64,000 bases of DNA from Mesorhizobium sp. WSM4904 (lineage in GTDB: Bacteria > Pseudomonadota > Alphaproteobacteria > Rhizobiales > Rhizobiaceae), in assembly GCF_029674545.1 (NCBI RefSeq), contig NZ_CP121354.1:6457001-6521000 (forward strand). The letters run 5' to 3'. Position 1 is the first letter of the stretch. Every line of letters begins with the position of its first letter. The notes under the pieces were generated by a model, which was given only the letters and a program-made list of their open reading frames with translations, had not been told where the DNA came from and searched no databases. The translations under genes and the position numbers were made by a program. Below are positions 37,691 through 48,115 of the stretch, piece by piece.

Positions 37691-39142
37691 TCAATGCACC
37701 GTGCAGACCATGCACGGATCGAACGAGCGCACAATGTGCTGGACTGCGACCGGTTCGGTCTCGCCTTGACGCACGGGCGCGCCTTCGAGCGCGAGCTCCA
37801 GCGGACCCGGATTGCCGTCACGGTCGCGCGGCGAAAAATTCCAGGTCGTCGGAGCAATGATCTGGTAGTTGGCGATCCGGCCATTGCGCACCGCCAGCCA
37901 ATGGCCGAGCGAGCCGCGAGCGGCCTCCGTCAGGCCCGTGCCCTGGCTGTCGGCCGCGGTGGCGCCGTGATCGCAAAAGCTTTCGCCGGGTCTAAGATCG
38001 CGTATCCAGCGCTCCATCGCGATCACCACGAGCGCGATCTCCAGCACGCGGGCGACGACGCGGGCATGCACATTGCCGCCGCCCGATCCGACCAGTTCGC
38101 TGATCAGCGGATGGCCGTTCACAAGCTGACGGGCGATTGCCCCCACTTCGACAGCCTCGCCGGCAAGGCGCGGCGCCTTGCACCAGCTATAGCCCTTGCC
38201 CGTGCCGTCGCCCGGCACGGTCTCTCCCAAGGCCGGCGGCAGCGGACGCTCAGCCGGCGCGTACCAGGCATTCTCGGTATCCTCGGCAATGAGCGAGAGG
38301 TCGAGCGGCACCTGGCGGCCTGCCCTCCAGAGACCGCGGCGAAACAAATGCCCGCCTGCGGCATGATAGGCGCCGTAGCTCATGAACAGGCTGCCGGCAC
38401 GGCCGAGCCTGCCCAGGCCGAGAGCCTCCGAAATGGCCAGGAAATGGCGGAAGTCGCCGGTGGTCGCGGGTTTTTCCTCGCGCCAGGCCGCGAGCTCGTC
38501 GATGGTGGCCAGCGCCGCCACCCGCTCCAGCGCATCGGAAAAAAGCGTCCGTTCGAGGAACCGGCGGAAGGCGCCGACGATGCCGGCCAAGCGCGCCTGT
38601 TCGTTGGCGGTGACGGCGCGGGTGGAGCCGCCGGGCCGAATGCCGAGCGTATGCGGCCAATGGCCGGCCAACAGGCCCATCACGTGCATCCACTGCGCGC
38701 GCGCCGGCAGGACCTCCTCGGCCGCGGTTCCCGAGAGCGCGCGGAAGCGCGCGGCGGCAGCCTGGTGCCATGGCTCGCCCGCATAGGCCTCGCGGGCGAA
38801 ATCCGGCATGAAAAACAGATAGAAATGCGTCAGGTGGTCGGCGACATTCTCGGCCGCGTGGATAAGATCGATGGCGATCCTCCCGTTCTCCGCGACGCTC
38901 AGGCCCTGCACTTCGGCGAGCGCGCGTGCGGCGGCGATGGACTGCGAGACCGAACAGATGCCGCAGATGCGTGGCGCATAGACGAGCGCGTCTTCGGGCG
39001 GCTTGCCGCGCAGGATCTGCTCGAAGCCGCGATAGAGCGGTGAAACAACCTCGGCCGAGCGGACGGCTCCGCCGCTCAGGTCGAGCTTGACCTCGAGATC
39101 GCCCTCGACTCGATTGAACGGTCCGACGACGAGCCGGCTCAT
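37691..39142 (-). CDS. hupV: Regulatory (H2-sensing) [NiFe] hydrogenase large subunit HupV
   Basis: 483 aa from the ATG at 39142, overlapping hupU by 4 bases. Ligands of the NiFe site: RICGICS near the N-terminus (C60, C63) and DPCMVCTVH at the very end. The chain stops at that His, so there is no cleavable C-terminal extension and no protease is needed. This is the hallmark of HupV/HoxC sensor hydrogenases. With HupU and the HupT kinase it reports H2 to the HoxA activator. A longer open frame to 39571 is an artefact. Confidence 0.94.
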   Translation of the reverse strand: MSRLVVGPFNRVEGDLEVKLDLSGGAVRSAEVVSPLYRGFEQILRGKPPEDALVYAPRICGICSVSQSIAAARALAEVQGLSVAENGRIAIDLIHAAENVADHLTHFYLFFMPDFAREAYAGEPWHQAAAARFRALSGTAAEEVLPARAQWMHVMGLLAGHWPHTLGIRPGGSTRAVTANEQARLAGIVGAFRRFLERTLFSDALERVAALATIDELAAWREEKPATTGDFRHFLAISEALGLGRLGRAGSLFMSYGAYHAAGGHLFRRGLWRAGRQVPLDLSLIAEDTENAWYAPAERPLPPALGETVPGDGTGKGYSWCKAPRLAGEAVEVGAIARQLVNGHPLISELVGSGGGNVHARVVARVLEIALVVIAMERWIRDLRPGESFCDHGATAADSQGTGLTEAARGSLGHWLAVRNGRIANYQIIAPTTWNFSPRDRDGNPGPLELALEGAPVRQGETEPVAVQHIVRSFDPCMVCTVH

Positions 39143-40149
39143 GGTCGCCTCTTCTGCTTGTCGTGCGGCGGCACGGCGACGTGATCGGCGGTGGCATTGG
39201 TTTTGAGACGGACGGGGGTCGCCGCCTTGGACAGCGCCGCCAGCGCGACGAACCATGCCTTGGGCATATCCGTCGGAAGCCCGACCGGGATGCCGGAAAC
39301 CTTCGGCGTCGCGGTGAAGGAATGGCCGGGCTCCTCGAAGCCGGGCGAGGTGCAGTTGATGCAGGGATAGCCGCCGTCGATGCACGAGCCGGAACCGTTC
39401 CACGGCCGTATGTTGCAATCGGCGCGCGCCTGCGTGCCCTTGCAGCCGAGATTCTCCATCATGCAGCCAAGATCGCACAGGCGCTCGGCGCTCGCCTTGA
39501 ACTCGTAGAATTCGTTGCGGGAGCAGCCGTGATGAACGAGATGGTTGGTGTAGCTGACGGGGCGCTCCCATTCGTCGACCTGGCCGCGATCGAACCGGCC
39601 CGCGGCGATCTGATGGAGCGTTTCCGTCAGCCAGTCGGGATGAATGGGACAGCCCGCGACATTGATGACCGGCAGGCCGGATTTCGACAGGAAACCGTGG
39701 CCGAGCAGCCCGCCGGGTTCCGTGCCCTCATAGGCGAGGCCGCAGGCCTCGACGTGGTTGGCGCCGGCGGCCGTGATGCCGCCGAAGGCCGCGCACGAAC
39801 CGACCGCGACCACGTGGCCGGCGACCGCCGCGAGCTCGCCGATCCAGTCCATCACCGGCCGGCCGGTCCCCGCCATCATGTGGAAGCGGCCGGTGCCGTT
39901 GGGCCCGCGCATGACGGCGCCTTCGAGGCAGAGGATGTCCAGTGGAACCTCGCCCGATGTCACGCGCTCCATGATCGCGATGACGCCGCGCCCGGTTTCG
40001 GCACTGAGCGAGGGATGCCACAGCACTTCGATGCCGGCCGTGGCGAGGCTCGTGATCAGGTCCGGCCCTTCCGCGCCGATCAAAGACAGCGTGCAGCCGC
40101 CGCAGCCGCCGGACTGCAGCCAGAGAAGATTGAGCGGCCGCTTCGTCAT
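39139..40149 (-). CDS. hupU: Regulatory hydrogenase small subunit HupU
   Basis: 336 aa. Starts LLWLQSGGCGGCTLSLIGAE, the proximal FeS-cluster motif (C16, C19). GSCAAFGG and the distal-cluster cysteines (HHGCSRNEFYEF, CDLGCMMENLGCKG, ADCNIRPWNGSGSCI, CINCTSPGF) follow. There is no Tat signal and no membrane tail, so it stays in the cytoplasm, as expected of a sensor. The C-terminal extension of about 50 residues is where the kinase docks in HoxB homologues. Seven bases after hupT; overlaps hupV. Confidence 0.94.
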   Translation of the reverse strand: MTKRPLNLLWLQSGGCGGCTLSLIGAEGPDLITSLATAGIEVLWHPSLSAETGRGVIAIMERVTSGEVPLDILCLEGAVMRGPNGTGRFHMMAGTGRPVMDWIGELAAVAGHVVAVGSCAAFGGITAAGANHVEACGLAYEGTEPGGLLGHGFLSKSGLPVINVAGCPIHPDWLTETLHQIAAGRFDRGQVDEWERPVSYTNHLVHHGCSRNEFYEFKASAERLCDLGCMMENLGCKGTQARADCNIRPWNGSGSCIDGGYPCINCTSPGFEEPGHSFTATPKVSGIPVGLPTDMPKAWFVALAALSKAATPVRLKTNATADHVAVPPHDKQKRRP

Positions 40150-40156
40150 CGTTCCC

Positions 40157-41551
40157 TCAGCCCGGATTCGCCGGAAGGTGGATGGTGAACACGGCGCCGC
40201 CTTCGGGATGATTTGCCGCTGTCAGATCTCCGCCCTGCTCCTTCATGAGGCCGTAGCTCACATAGAGCCCCAGCCCCGTTCCCTGCCCGATCGGCTTGGT
40301 GGTGAAGAACGGTTCGAATATCTGGTCCATATGCGTTTGCGGAATGCCGGTCCCGTTGTCGCGAACCTTGATGACGACATCCTCCCCTTCCCGGCGGCAG
40401 GAGATTTCGATCCGGGGGTCCGGGCGGTTCTGAAGGACGTCCGCGGCGTTGTGGACGAGATTGACGATGACCTGATGCAGATGCCCCTTGCGCGCGCAGA
40501 CATCGAGCTCACCCGGCATGTCGAAGACGACGGCGGGTTTGACGCGCTCTGCCCTGACGACCCAGTCGACGGCAGTGCGGATGGTGCGGGTGACATCGAA
40601 GACCTCCAGCCCCTCTCGCTGGCTGCTGGAAAAGCGACGCAAATCCTGAACGATCGCGCGCACACGCTCCGCGCCTTCGAGCGTGCCGTCGATCAGCGGC
40701 TTCATGTCGGCTGCGATCGAATCGATCTTCAGCTTTCGGCGCAGCTCCTCGAGCGCCTGCGGGTCGGCGCGGCCATGCGCAGCATCGAGATAGGCGGAGA
40801 TCGCCGCCCCGTAGCGCTTCAGGGCGTGCATGTTTCCGAAGACGAAGCTGATCGGGTTGTTGAGCTCATGGGCGACCCCGGCAACGACGCGGCCGAGCGC
40901 CGCCATCTTCTCGGAGACGACGAGCTGCTGCTGCGTCCTGGTCAGTCTCTGGTGCGCAAGATCGAGCTGGTGGTAAGCGCGACGAAGTTCGCCGATCGGC
41001 CTTCCGACGATGACGATGCCGACGAGCCTGCCCCGATGGTCGAGCCGCGGCGAGCAGTTCAGCGCCAGCGGCGTCGCACCGCCGCCCTGCTGGCGCATGT
41101 GCACTTCGAGGTCAGAGATTGGGCGCGCCTCGCGGAAACAACCGGCGAGCCGGGCGGCAACCGCACCATCCTCATCCTCGAACAGATCGAGGATGGCCGA
41201 TCCCATCAGGCTCTTCTCGGCGACACCCGACAACTGGACCATCGCCGGGTTGACCTGCTGGATGCGCCCCCTCGCATCGCAGGCCACAAGCACGTCGGTC
41301 ATCGAGCCCAGTACCGAATCGATGAATTGCTGCGCTTCCTCGAGGGCGGCGTGCTGACGCTCCAGCAATGTCTGCGATTCGACCAGATCCTTGTAGACCG
41401 CGTCCATCTTGCGGATGACCTCGATCCAGGCTTCCTCGCCGGCCGGCGCCAGGCCGAGCGTGGGCACTTCCGCCTGCATCGGCAAGGACTCGTGGAATTT
41501 CCCTGACGCGGGCTTTGCCATCTGCGGTTTCGGCACCCTTATGAGCTCCAT
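40157..41551 (-). CDS. hupT: Hydrogenase sensor histidine kinase HupT/HoxJ
   Basis: 464 aa, soluble. A helical N-terminus, a PAS domain at about 75-190 ([27 protein letters not shown]), then the phosphoacceptor H228 in [16 protein letters not shown]. The ATPase domain has the N box [15 protein letters not shown]1 VRDNGTGIP and G2 [15 protein letters not shown]. In Rhodobacter and Ralstonia the HupUV/HupT complex holds the response regulator phosphorylated and inactive when H2 is absent. It lies directly between hoxA and hupU, which fits. Confidence 0.93.
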   Translation of the reverse strand: MELIRVPKPQMAKPASGKFHESLPMQAEVPTLGLAPAGEEAWIEVIRKMDAVYKDLVESQTLLERQHAALEEAQQFIDSVLGSMTDVLVACDARGRIQQVNPAMVQLSGVAEKSLMGSAILDLFEDEDGAVAARLAGCFREARPISDLEVHMRQQGGGATPLALNCSPRLDHRGRLVGIVIVGRPIGELRRAYHQLDLAHQRLTRTQQQLVVSEKMAALGRVVAGVAHELNNPISFVFGNMHALKRYGAAISAYLDAAHGRADPQALEELRRKLKIDSIAADMKPLIDGTLEGAERVRAIVQDLRRFSSSQREGLEVFDVTRTIRTAVDWVVRAERVKPAVVFDMPGELDVCARKGHLHQVIVNLVHNAADVLQNRPDPRIEISCRREGEDVVIKVRDNGTGIPQTHMDQIFEPFFTTKPIGQGTGLGLYVSYGLMKEQGGDLTAANHPEGGAVFTIHLPANPG

Positions 41552-41560
41552 GGGCGCGCC

Positions 41561-43048
41561 TCACCGGACGGAGCCGGCCGCGCGCCGTGCCGGCAAGGGC
41601 TTCACATTCTCCAGCCCCAGTCGCTCGAGCTTGCCGCGCAATCCGACCCGAGACAATCCCAGCTCCTCCGCTGCCTTCGACTTGTTCCAGCGATGGCGGA
41701 TGAGTGTCTCGCGGATGATGCGCAGCTCCATCTCGTTGATGCGGTCGCGCAACGTTCCGGTGAGCCCCGCAATGTCGTCTCTGTCTGCGTCCTCGACTTG
41801 CGGGACGGCCGTCAGGATGTGACGGGACACGAGTTCGGCGCCAAGCTCCTGGCCTTCCCGACCCATGACCAGCATGTGCTGGATCTCGTTCTGCAGCTCG
41901 CGCACGTTTCCAGGCCAGGAGTAATTCTCGAAACAGGCGATGGCTTCGGCCGAGATGCCCGGCACGTTCTTGCCGAGCTTGTGTCGCGCGCCCTCCAGGA
42001 TCGCCGCCGACAGGATTTCGATATCCATCGGCCGATCGCGCAGGGCCGGCAACCTGATGACCGTGCCTGCCAGCCTGTAGAACAAGTCGGCACGGAAACG
42101 CCCATGGCGCACCTCGTCCTCGAGGTCGCGGTTGGTCGCCGCCACGACCCGAACATCCACTTTGCGCGTCTTGCCGCTCCCGACCGGGCGGATTTCGCCT
42201 TCCTGCAGGACACGCAGCAATTTGACCTGAAAGGCCGGCGAAACCTCGCCGATCTCATCGAGAAAGACGGTGCCGCCGCTGGCGCGCTCGAACAGGCCGA
42301 TATGGTCCTCGACAGCACCGGTGAAGGCACCGCGCTTGTGGCCGAACAGCTCGCTTTCCAGGAGCTGGTCGGGCAGAGCGCCGCAGTTTTCGACGACGAA
42401 GGGCTTGTTCCAACGCAGCGAGCCATAGTGCAGCGCGCGGGCGGCGAGTTCCTTTCCGGTGCCGGAAGCGCCGATCAGAACGACCGGAATATCGAAGGGC
42501 GCGACCTGTTTCAGCGCGTCGCAGACCGTGTTTAGAGGGCTCGACGGGGAGCGGATGATGCCGTCGTCGAAATTGTAGTCCCGCCGGAGCGCGCTGCGGC
42601 GGTCCGAAACGACCTTGGAGGCGGTTGACGGCGCCATTCGCATCTCGACGGCCAGAAGCTCGTTCTCGCGCTGCAGGACATAGAGTTTGACCGCGTTCTT
42701 CAGCGTCAGGATCAGGTTTTCAGGATGCCAGGGCTTGGTGATGTACTGATAGATGCCGGCCTCGTTGATACCGTCGATGATGTCATGAGCGTCGGTATAG
42801 CCGGAGATGATCATACGCACCACGTCGGGCCAGCGGGTGCGCACCTGCTTGAGGAATTCGATGCCGGATGTGCCGGGCATGCGCTGATCACAAAGGATCA
42901 ACTGGATCCACTCGCTCTCCAGGATCGACGTCGCCGTCTTGATGTCGCTTGCGACATGGACATCGAAATCCTCGCCCAGAATGCGGCGCAGCGACTCCAG
43001 CGAACGCACCTCGTCGTCGACGATCAGAATGGGGGGAAGCTCGGTCAC
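41561..43048 (-). CDS. hoxA: NtrC-type response regulator HoxA/HupR, activator of hup genes
   Basis: 495 aa from the GTG at 43048 (GGAGGAGGG upstream); it overlaps hypX by 4 bases. Receiver domain with D54 in [16 protein letters not shown]+ domain with Walker A GASGTGKE and sigma54-contacting [17 protein letters not shown]; and a Fis-type HTH at the end ([25 protein letters not shown]). It should activate the sigma54 promoter of hupS. Homologues are active when not phosphorylated, unlike most of the family. The frame continues upstream to 43822 without meaning. Confidence 0.95.
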   Translation of the reverse strand: MTELPPILIVDDEVRSLESLRRILGEDFDVHVASDIKTATSILESEWIQLILCDQRMPGTSGIEFLKQVRTRWPDVVRMIISGYTDAHDIIDGINEAGIYQYITKPWHPENLILTLKNAVKLYVLQRENELLAVEMRMAPSTASKVVSDRRSALRRDYNFDDGIIRSPSSPLNTVCDALKQVAPFDIPVVLIGASGTGKELAARALHYGSLRWNKPFVVENCGALPDQLLESELFGHKRGAFTGAVEDHIGLFERASGGTVFLDEIGEVSPAFQVKLLRVLQEGEIRPVGSGKTRKVDVRVVAATNRDLEDEVRHGRFRADLFYRLAGTVIRLPALRDRPMDIEILSAAILEGARHKLGKNVPGISAEAIACFENYSWPGNVRELQNEIQHMLVMGREGQELGAELVSRHILTAVPQVEDADRDDIAGLTGTLRDRINEMELRIIRETLIRHRWNKSKAAEELGLSRVGLRGKLERLGLENVKPLPARRAAGSVR

Positions 43049-44766
43049 GACGCCCTCCTCCTGCCCGGCGCGCTGGAAGCCCAGGCGAGGTCGCGGTGGC
43101 GGGCGATGGTGACCGGCGTGCGGGATTTCGGCACCTTGTGCACGAAATTGTGCCGGGCAACGTGATAGCTCGCATCGAACCCGTAGAAGTTTCGGCGCAT
43201 CCTGGCCAACTCCTCCTCTCGATATGCCGAGAGCGGCTTTGCCGCCTCGTCGGCGGCCCGGCGTGCCTGCTTTTCGGCAAGCAACCGCGGGAAGTCGGGC
43301 CTGTCCGCCAGCCCGGCGGCGAGCGCCTTGACCTCGGCCGTGAACCTGTCGCGCGAGCCGGGCAGAATGCGGTCGGCGAGCCCGAGACTCAGCGCTTCGC
43401 GCGCGCCCATTGGCAAGCGGGCAGCGGCGATCCTGCGGGCATTGTCGGCACCGCAGTGGCGCGGCAGGAGATAGGTCCAGAATTCCGAACCGAAGAGATT
43501 GCCCATGTCCTTGTAGTGCGGGTTGAGGATCACGCCCGAGCGCAACCAGACATGATCCGCGCCGCGTGCCAGGAAGACGCCCCCGGCACCGGCATTGCCG
43601 CCGAGCGCCGAAACGGTCAGGTGGCTCGTCGTCCTGATGATCGCCTCGGACAGGTCGTCGATGGCGCAGATGTTGGCGTAGGACTCGTCCGCCGAGCTCG
43701 CCGCCGCCTCGATGCGGTTGAGATCGAGACCGTTCGACCAGAACTCGGGCCCGCCGCAGAGCACGATCACCTTCGTCGGCCGTTCGGCCGCCTTGCGGTA
43801 GGCATCGAGCAGGCGCTCGCAAGCATCGGTGCCCATCGCGCCGTTGTGGAAGGGGAAATGCAGGAATCCGACCGCACCCTGCTCCTCATAGGCGATGTCA
43901 TGATAGCCGCCGCCGGAATTCAGGGGCCGTTCCGGCAATTGCGCGGCCTCGGGGGCGAACGCCAGGGTCGCCGGCAGCTTGAACGGACTGGCGGAACCTG
44001 GACGGCGCACATGGCCGATCCATACCGCGCCGTCCGTCGTGGCGCGGGCGATCGCGGGACCGCTTCTGGCGATCACGGCACCCGGTTCCGCGACAGGCAG
44101 CCCGAACGCCTGTCTGGCGTCGAAAAGGAAAGCCGGCTCCCCGAAGAGCTCGTCCCGAACGCCCGGTATCCCGTCGGCCGCCGCGATCTTGCCGATGACG
44201 GTTGCCGTCGTGTCGCGCACCCAGTCGATCTGCCGGTCAGCCTGCCTGATCGCGTCCTGCCAGCGCCCGCGATGCGGGACGCCAAGCTCCTCCGCAGGCA
44301 CGGGCTTTCCACCCGTCCGTAAACGCTCCACGGCTTCCAGCACCGCCGTGACCGCCGCTTCCGTCGCCTCGTTGCGGTAAAGGCTCGATTTCGTTGCCCG
44401 TCGCATCGGAAAGGCCGCGCTCGCCCAGACCGGCCCGGCATCCATCTCCCGCACCGCCTCGAGAACCGTCACGCCCCATTCCGTCTCGCCATTCGTCATT
44501 GCCCAGTCGAGCGCCGACGGCCCACGGTCGCCGACGATACCGGGGTGCACGATCATGCAGGTGCGGTTCTCGTGGACCCGAGCGGGGATCGCACGCTTCA
44601 GGTAGGGCGCAACGACGAGGTCGGGTTCGAAAAGCGCGACCGCCTCGATCGTGCGAGCATCGTTGACGTCGATCTCGATCGACACCTCGTGGCCTTGCTC
44701 GCCAAGTTCGACGAAGAGCCTCTGGCTCAGCGCATTGAAGGCGGTGACGAGGAGCAAGATTCGCAT
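43045..44766 (-). CDS. hypX: Hydrogenase maturation factor HypX/HoxX
   Basis: 573 aa, the expected size. The N-terminal formyltransferase-like half has the MIVHPGIVGDRGPSALDWA signature that binds formyl-tetrahydrofolate. The C-terminal crotonase (enoyl-CoA hydratase-like) half has FPFHNGAMGTDACERL, VIVLCGGPEFWSNGLDLN and SALGGNAGAGGVFLARGADHVWLRSGVILNPHYK. Known homologues make CO for the NiFe site from formyl-THF through formyl-CoA, useful under aerobic conditions. It starts 1 base after hypE stops and overlaps hoxA. Confidence 0.95.
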   Translation of the reverse strand: MRILLLVTAFNALSQRLFVELGEQGHEVSIEIDVNDARTIEAVALFEPDLVVAPYLKRAIPARVHENRTCMIVHPGIVGDRGPSALDWAMTNGETEWGVTVLEAVREMDAGPVWASAAFPMRRATKSSLYRNEATEAAVTAVLEAVERLRTGGKPVPAEELGVPHRGRWQDAIRQADRQIDWVRDTTATVIGKIAAADGIPGVRDELFGEPAFLFDARQAFGLPVAEPGAVIARSGPAIARATTDGAVWIGHVRRPGSASPFKLPATLAFAPEAAQLPERPLNSGGGYHDIAYEEQGAVGFLHFPFHNGAMGTDACERLLDAYRKAAERPTKVIVLCGGPEFWSNGLDLNRIEAAASSADESYANICAIDDLSEAIIRTTSHLTVSALGGNAGAGGVFLARGADHVWLRSGVILNPHYKDMGNLFGSEFWTYLLPRHCGADNARRIAAARLPMGAREALSLGLADRILPGSRDRFTAEVKALAAGLADRPDFPRLLAEKQARRAADEAAKPLSAYREEELARMRRNFYGFDASYHVARHNFVHKVPKSRTPVTIARHRDLAWASSAPGRRRAS

Positions 44767-44767
44767 C

Positions 44768-45817
44768 TCAGCATATCCTGGGAAGCTGTTCGCCGGCTAT
44801 CCAATCGACGACGCGCATGCCGCCGAGCCGGGTGCGCATGGTGACCAGCGCGTGCTTGTCCGCGACGACCTCGCCAATGATCGCCGCGTCGAGCCCTTTC
44901 GGATGGCTGCGCATGGCGGCAAGCAGGATTGCGGCGTCGTCCGCCCCGCAAATCGCAATCAGCTTGCCTTCGTTGGCGACGTTGAGCGGATCGAGGCCTA
45001 GCAGTTCGCACGCCGCCGCGACCTCCGGCTTCACCGGCACGGCCGTTTCCCCGATCACCATGCCGACCTTCGACTGGTGCGCGATCTCGTTGAGCGTGGC
45101 CGACAGCCCGCCCCGGGTCGGATCGCGCAGCACGCGGATGCCGGGCACGGCCGCAAGCATTGCGGCAACCAGATCGTTGAGCGGCTGCGTGTCGGACAGA
45201 ATCTCGGTCTCGAAATCGAGATGCTCGCGTTTGGAAAGTATCGCGATGCCGTGATCGCCCATCGTGCCCGAGACAATGATCGCGTCACCCGGCCGCGCGT
45301 TGCTTCCACTGATATCGGTGGCTTCGGAAAGAACACCGACACCGGTCGTCGAGATGAACACGCCGTCGCCCTTGCCCTTTTCCACGACCTTGGTGTCGCC
45401 CGTGACCACCGGCACGCCCGCCTGGCGCGCGGCAAGCGCCATGGAGACGACGATCTTCTCCAGTTCCGCGAGGGGAAACCCTTCCTCCATGATGAAGGAA
45501 GCGGAGAGCCAGAGCGGCCTGGCGCCCATCATGGCGACATCGTTGACGGTACCATGCACGGAAAGCGCGCCGATGTCGCCGCCCGGGAAGAACAGCGGCG
45601 AAATGACATGGCTGTCGGCCGCCATCACCAGCCGGCCGGAGACGCTGCCCAGAAGCGCACCGTCATTGCCTTGCGCCAGATAGTCGTTGGCGAGATGCTT
45701 GTGGAAGACGTCGCGGATGAGCTCGGCCATGGCGCGCCCGCCCGCACCGTGGGTCATGTCGACCGAACCGCGGACGCGTGATAGGTCTGCTGCGAGCTTG
45801 GGATCGGCAGCAGTCAT
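44768..45817 (-). CDS. hypE: Hydrogenase maturation factor HypE
   Basis: 349 aa from the ATG at 45817, overlapping hypD by 4 bases. It dehydrates the carbamoyl group transferred by HypF onto its C-terminal Cys to give a thiocyanate used as CN ligand. The acceptor Cys is the last residue (QLPRIC). The AIR-synthase-like fold shows MTHGAGGRAM, LVMAADSHVISPLFFPGGDIG, VVTGDTKVVEKGKGDG and DPTRGGLSATLNEIA. Same superfamily as SelD. Confidence 0.96.
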   Translation of the reverse strand: MTAADPKLAADLSRVRGSVDMTHGAGGRAMAELIRDVFHKHLANDYLAQGNDGALLGSVSGRLVMAADSHVISPLFFPGGDIGALSVHGTVNDVAMMGARPLWLSASFIMEEGFPLAELEKIVVSMALAARQAGVPVVTGDTKVVEKGKGDGVFISTTGVGVLSEATDISGSNARPGDAIIVSGTMGDHGIAILSKREHLDFETEILSDTQPLNDLVAAMLAAVPGIRVLRDPTRGGLSATLNEIAHQSKVGMVIGETAVPVKPEVAAACELLGLDPLNVANEGKLIAICGADDAAILLAAMRSHPKGLDAAIIGEVVADKHALVTMRTRLGGMRVVDWIAGEQLPRIC

Positions 45818-46965
45818 TCGGCTGCCTCCAGCTTGGCGGGCTGCTGGTCGCGGAAACGGCCGTAAGTCCAGTAAGCCGCGCAGGCGCCTTCCGATGAGAC
45901 CATGCAGGAGCCGATCGGGCTCTGCGGCGTGCAGGTCGTGCCGAACAGCTTGCAGTCGGTCGGTTTCTTGACGCCGCGCAGGATCGACGGGCATTCGCAG
46001 GACTTCGCCTCGCGCGAAGCCTTGACCGACAGCTCGAACCGCTTCTCGGCGTCGAAATCGGCATAGGCGTCGCGGATGCGGAGCGCGCTGTATGGCACCG
46101 TGCCCAGTCCGCGCCAGGCGAAGCTCTTGCGCAGCTCGAAGACGTCGCTCACCAGCGCCTGCGCCTTGACGTTGCCTTCTTCGGTCACGACGCGGGTGTA
46201 TTCGTTCTCGACCTCGTGCCGACCGTCGTTGACCTGGCGGATCAGCATCAGCACCGACTGCATCACGTCGAGCGGCTCGAAGCCGGCGATGACGACCGGC
46301 TTCTGGAACTCTTCCGCGAAGAATTCGTAGGGCTGCGAGCCGATCACGGAAGAGACGTGCGAGGGTCCGAGAAAGCCGTCGATCTTGACGATGCCGAGGT
46401 CGCGCACCTCGGGCGATTCCAGGATGTGGCTGATCGCCGACGGGGTCAGCACATGGTTGCAGAAGACGCTGAAATTCCTGAGCCCTTCGGCCTCGGCCGC
46501 CTTGAGCGCGACCGCGGTCGGCGGCGTGGTGGTCTCGAAGCCGATGGCGAAGAAGACGACCTGCCGGCCCGGATTCTCGCGTGCGATCTTGAGCGCGTCG
46601 AGGGTCGAATAGACCATGCGCACGTCGGCCCCGTCGGCCTTCGCCCGGATAAGGCTCCGCTGCTTGGTGCCCGGCACGCGCATCATGTCGCCATAGGTGC
46701 AGAGGATCACGCCGTGCCGTTCGGCAAGCTCGACCGCATCGTCGAGCCGGGAGACCGGCAGCACGCAGACCGGACAGCCGGGGCCGTGCACGAAATGCAC
46801 GTTTTCGGGCATCAGGTCCTGCACGCCGTAGCGGAAGATCGCATGCGTGTGGCCGCCGCAGAACTCCATGAAATGGTAGTTCCTATCCGGGTCGGCCTCG
46901 GCCGCGATCGCGGCCGCAACGGTGCGTGCGAGTTCCTGGTCGCGATATTCGTCGACAAATTTCAT
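45814..46965 (-). CDS. hypD: Hydrogenase maturation factor HypD
   Basis: 383 aa. FeS scaffold that with HypC assembles Fe(CN)2CO. Conserved cysteines: FMEFCGGHTHAI, HGPGCPVCVLP, and the C-terminal [4Fe-4S] set with CECPSILRG, CKLFGTTC and GSCMVSSEGACAAYW. FFAIGFETTTPPTA is also family-specific. It overlaps hypC by 4 bases and hypE by 4, and is the most conserved of the hyp set. Confidence 0.97.
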   Translation of the reverse strand: MKFVDEYRDQELARTVAAAIAAEADPDRNYHFMEFCGGHTHAIFRYGVQDLMPENVHFVHGPGCPVCVLPVSRLDDAVELAERHGVILCTYGDMMRVPGTKQRSLIRAKADGADVRMVYSTLDALKIARENPGRQVVFFAIGFETTTPPTAVALKAAEAEGLRNFSVFCNHVLTPSAISHILESPEVRDLGIVKIDGFLGPSHVSSVIGSQPYEFFAEEFQKPVVIAGFEPLDVMQSVLMLIRQVNDGRHEVENEYTRVVTEEGNVKAQALVSDVFELRKSFAWRGLGTVPYSALRIRDAYADFDAEKRFELSVKASREAKSCECPSILRGVKKPTDCKLFGTTCTPQSPIGSCMVSSEGACAAYWTYGRFRDQQPAKLEAAE

Positions 46966-47207
46966 GCCGAAATCTCCTCCAGTTCCTCCTCCAGCACACC
47001 GGCTTCAGCCATCATCCTCAGCGTGCGCTCCGCCTCCTCGACGCTCACCTTGTGCAGCGCGTAGCCGACATGGACGAGCACGAAATCGCCGATCGCCACA
47101 TCCTCGACCAGCGCGAGCGAGATGCGCTTCCTCACCGTGTCGAAGGCGACGACCGCCATGTCGTTGTCCAGGAGTTCCACCACGCGGGCGGGCATGGCGA
47201 GGCACAT
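46962..47207 (-). CDS. hypC: Hydrogenase maturation chaperone HypC
   Basis: 81 aa, starting [12 protein letters not shown]. Cys2 carries the Fe(CN)2CO unit from HypD to the large subunit. A beta-barrel core (VEDVAIGDFVLVHVGYALHKVS) is typical. The start codon shares a base with the hypB stop (TGATG). A paralogue, HupF, serves the structural hydrogenase (51761-52087). Confidence 0.96.
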   Translation of the reverse strand: MCLAMPARVVELLDNDMAVVAFDTVRKRISLALVEDVAIGDFVLVHVGYALHKVSVEEAERTLRMMAEAGVLEEELEEISA

Positions 47208-48115
47208 CAGGCAGCTCCCTTCAGTTCGGTCCGAAGTTCGCCGGCGAGTGGATGGCCGGCGAGCGCCATCGCGCGGGCGGCGACGATCCATGCCGTCCAG
47301 TCGGCCATTCCTTCACCGGTCCGCGCCGAAAGCTGCAAGACCTTGATCCTCGGATTGACCTTGCGCGCATTGGCGATGCAGGCTTCGAGATCGAAGTCGA
47401 GATGCGGCAGAAGATCCGTCTTGTTGAGAATCATCAGATCTGCCGCGTGGAACATGTCGGGATATTTGAGCGGCTTGTCCTCGCCTTCGGTGACCGAGAG
47501 GATCACCACCTTATGCGCCTCGCCGAGATCGAAGCCGGCCGGGCAGACGAGGTTGCCGACATTCTCGATGAAGAGCAGCGAGCCTTCGGCGAGATCGAGA
47601 TGCTCGACGGCATGGCCGACCATGTGCGCGTCGAGATGGCAGCCCTTGCCGGTGTTGATCTGGATCGCCGGAGCGCCCGAGGCGCGGATGCGCTCGGCAT
47701 CGTTCGAGGTCTGCTGATCGCCCTCGATGACGGCGGCCGGAAGCTTGCCCTTCAGCGCTTCGATGGTGCGGCACAGCAGCGTCGTCTTGCCCGAGCCGGG
47801 GCTCGACACGAGGTTGAGCGCGAGCACGCCGCGCGCAGCGAAAAGCTTGCGGTTCTCGGCGGCATATTGGCTGTTCTTGGACAGAATGTCCTTTTCGAGC
47901 CGGACCAGCCGCGCCTGGCTCATGCCGGGCGCATGGGCGCCGGCGGAGCCAGAACCATAATCGTGCAAATGATCGTCGTGATGATGGCCGTGATCATGAC
48001 CGGCATGATCGTGGTCATGCCCGTGGCCGTGACGGCCGCCTTCGTGGTGATGATGATGGCCGGCCTTGCCTTCGACCCGCACCTCGCCTTCGCCGCATCC
48101 GCATACGCTGCACAT
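47207..48115 (-). CDS. hypB: Nickel insertion GTPase HypB
   Basis: 302 aa. N-terminal [11 protein letters not shown] high-affinity metal motif, then a His-rich stretch of about 40 residues ([20 protein letters not shown]...) that stores nickel. The G domain has P-loop [33 protein letters not shown], and NKTDLLP. Works with HypA to deliver Ni to the large subunit. Overlaps the hypA stop by 1 base. Confidence 0.97.
   Translation of the reverse strand: MCSVCGCGEGEVRVEGKAGHHHHHEGGRHGHGHDHDHAGHDHGHHHDDHLHDYGSGSAGAHAPGMSQARLVRLEKDILSKNSQYAAENRKLFAARGVLALNLVSSPGSGKTTLLCRTIEALKGKLPAAVIEGDQQTSNDAERIRASGAPAIQINTGKGCHLDAHMVGHAVEHLDLAEGSLLFIENVGNLVCPAGFDLGEAHKVVILSVTEGEDKPLKYPDMFHAADLMILNKTDLLPHLDFDLEACIANARKVNPRIKVLQLSARTGEGMADWTAWIVAARAMALAGHPLAGELRTELKGAA

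Noticed and set aside
35300..39043. 1247-aa plus-strand open frame
   Set aside because: It lies opposite hypF and hupV and arises from GC-rich codon bias; no domain, no ribosome-binding site.
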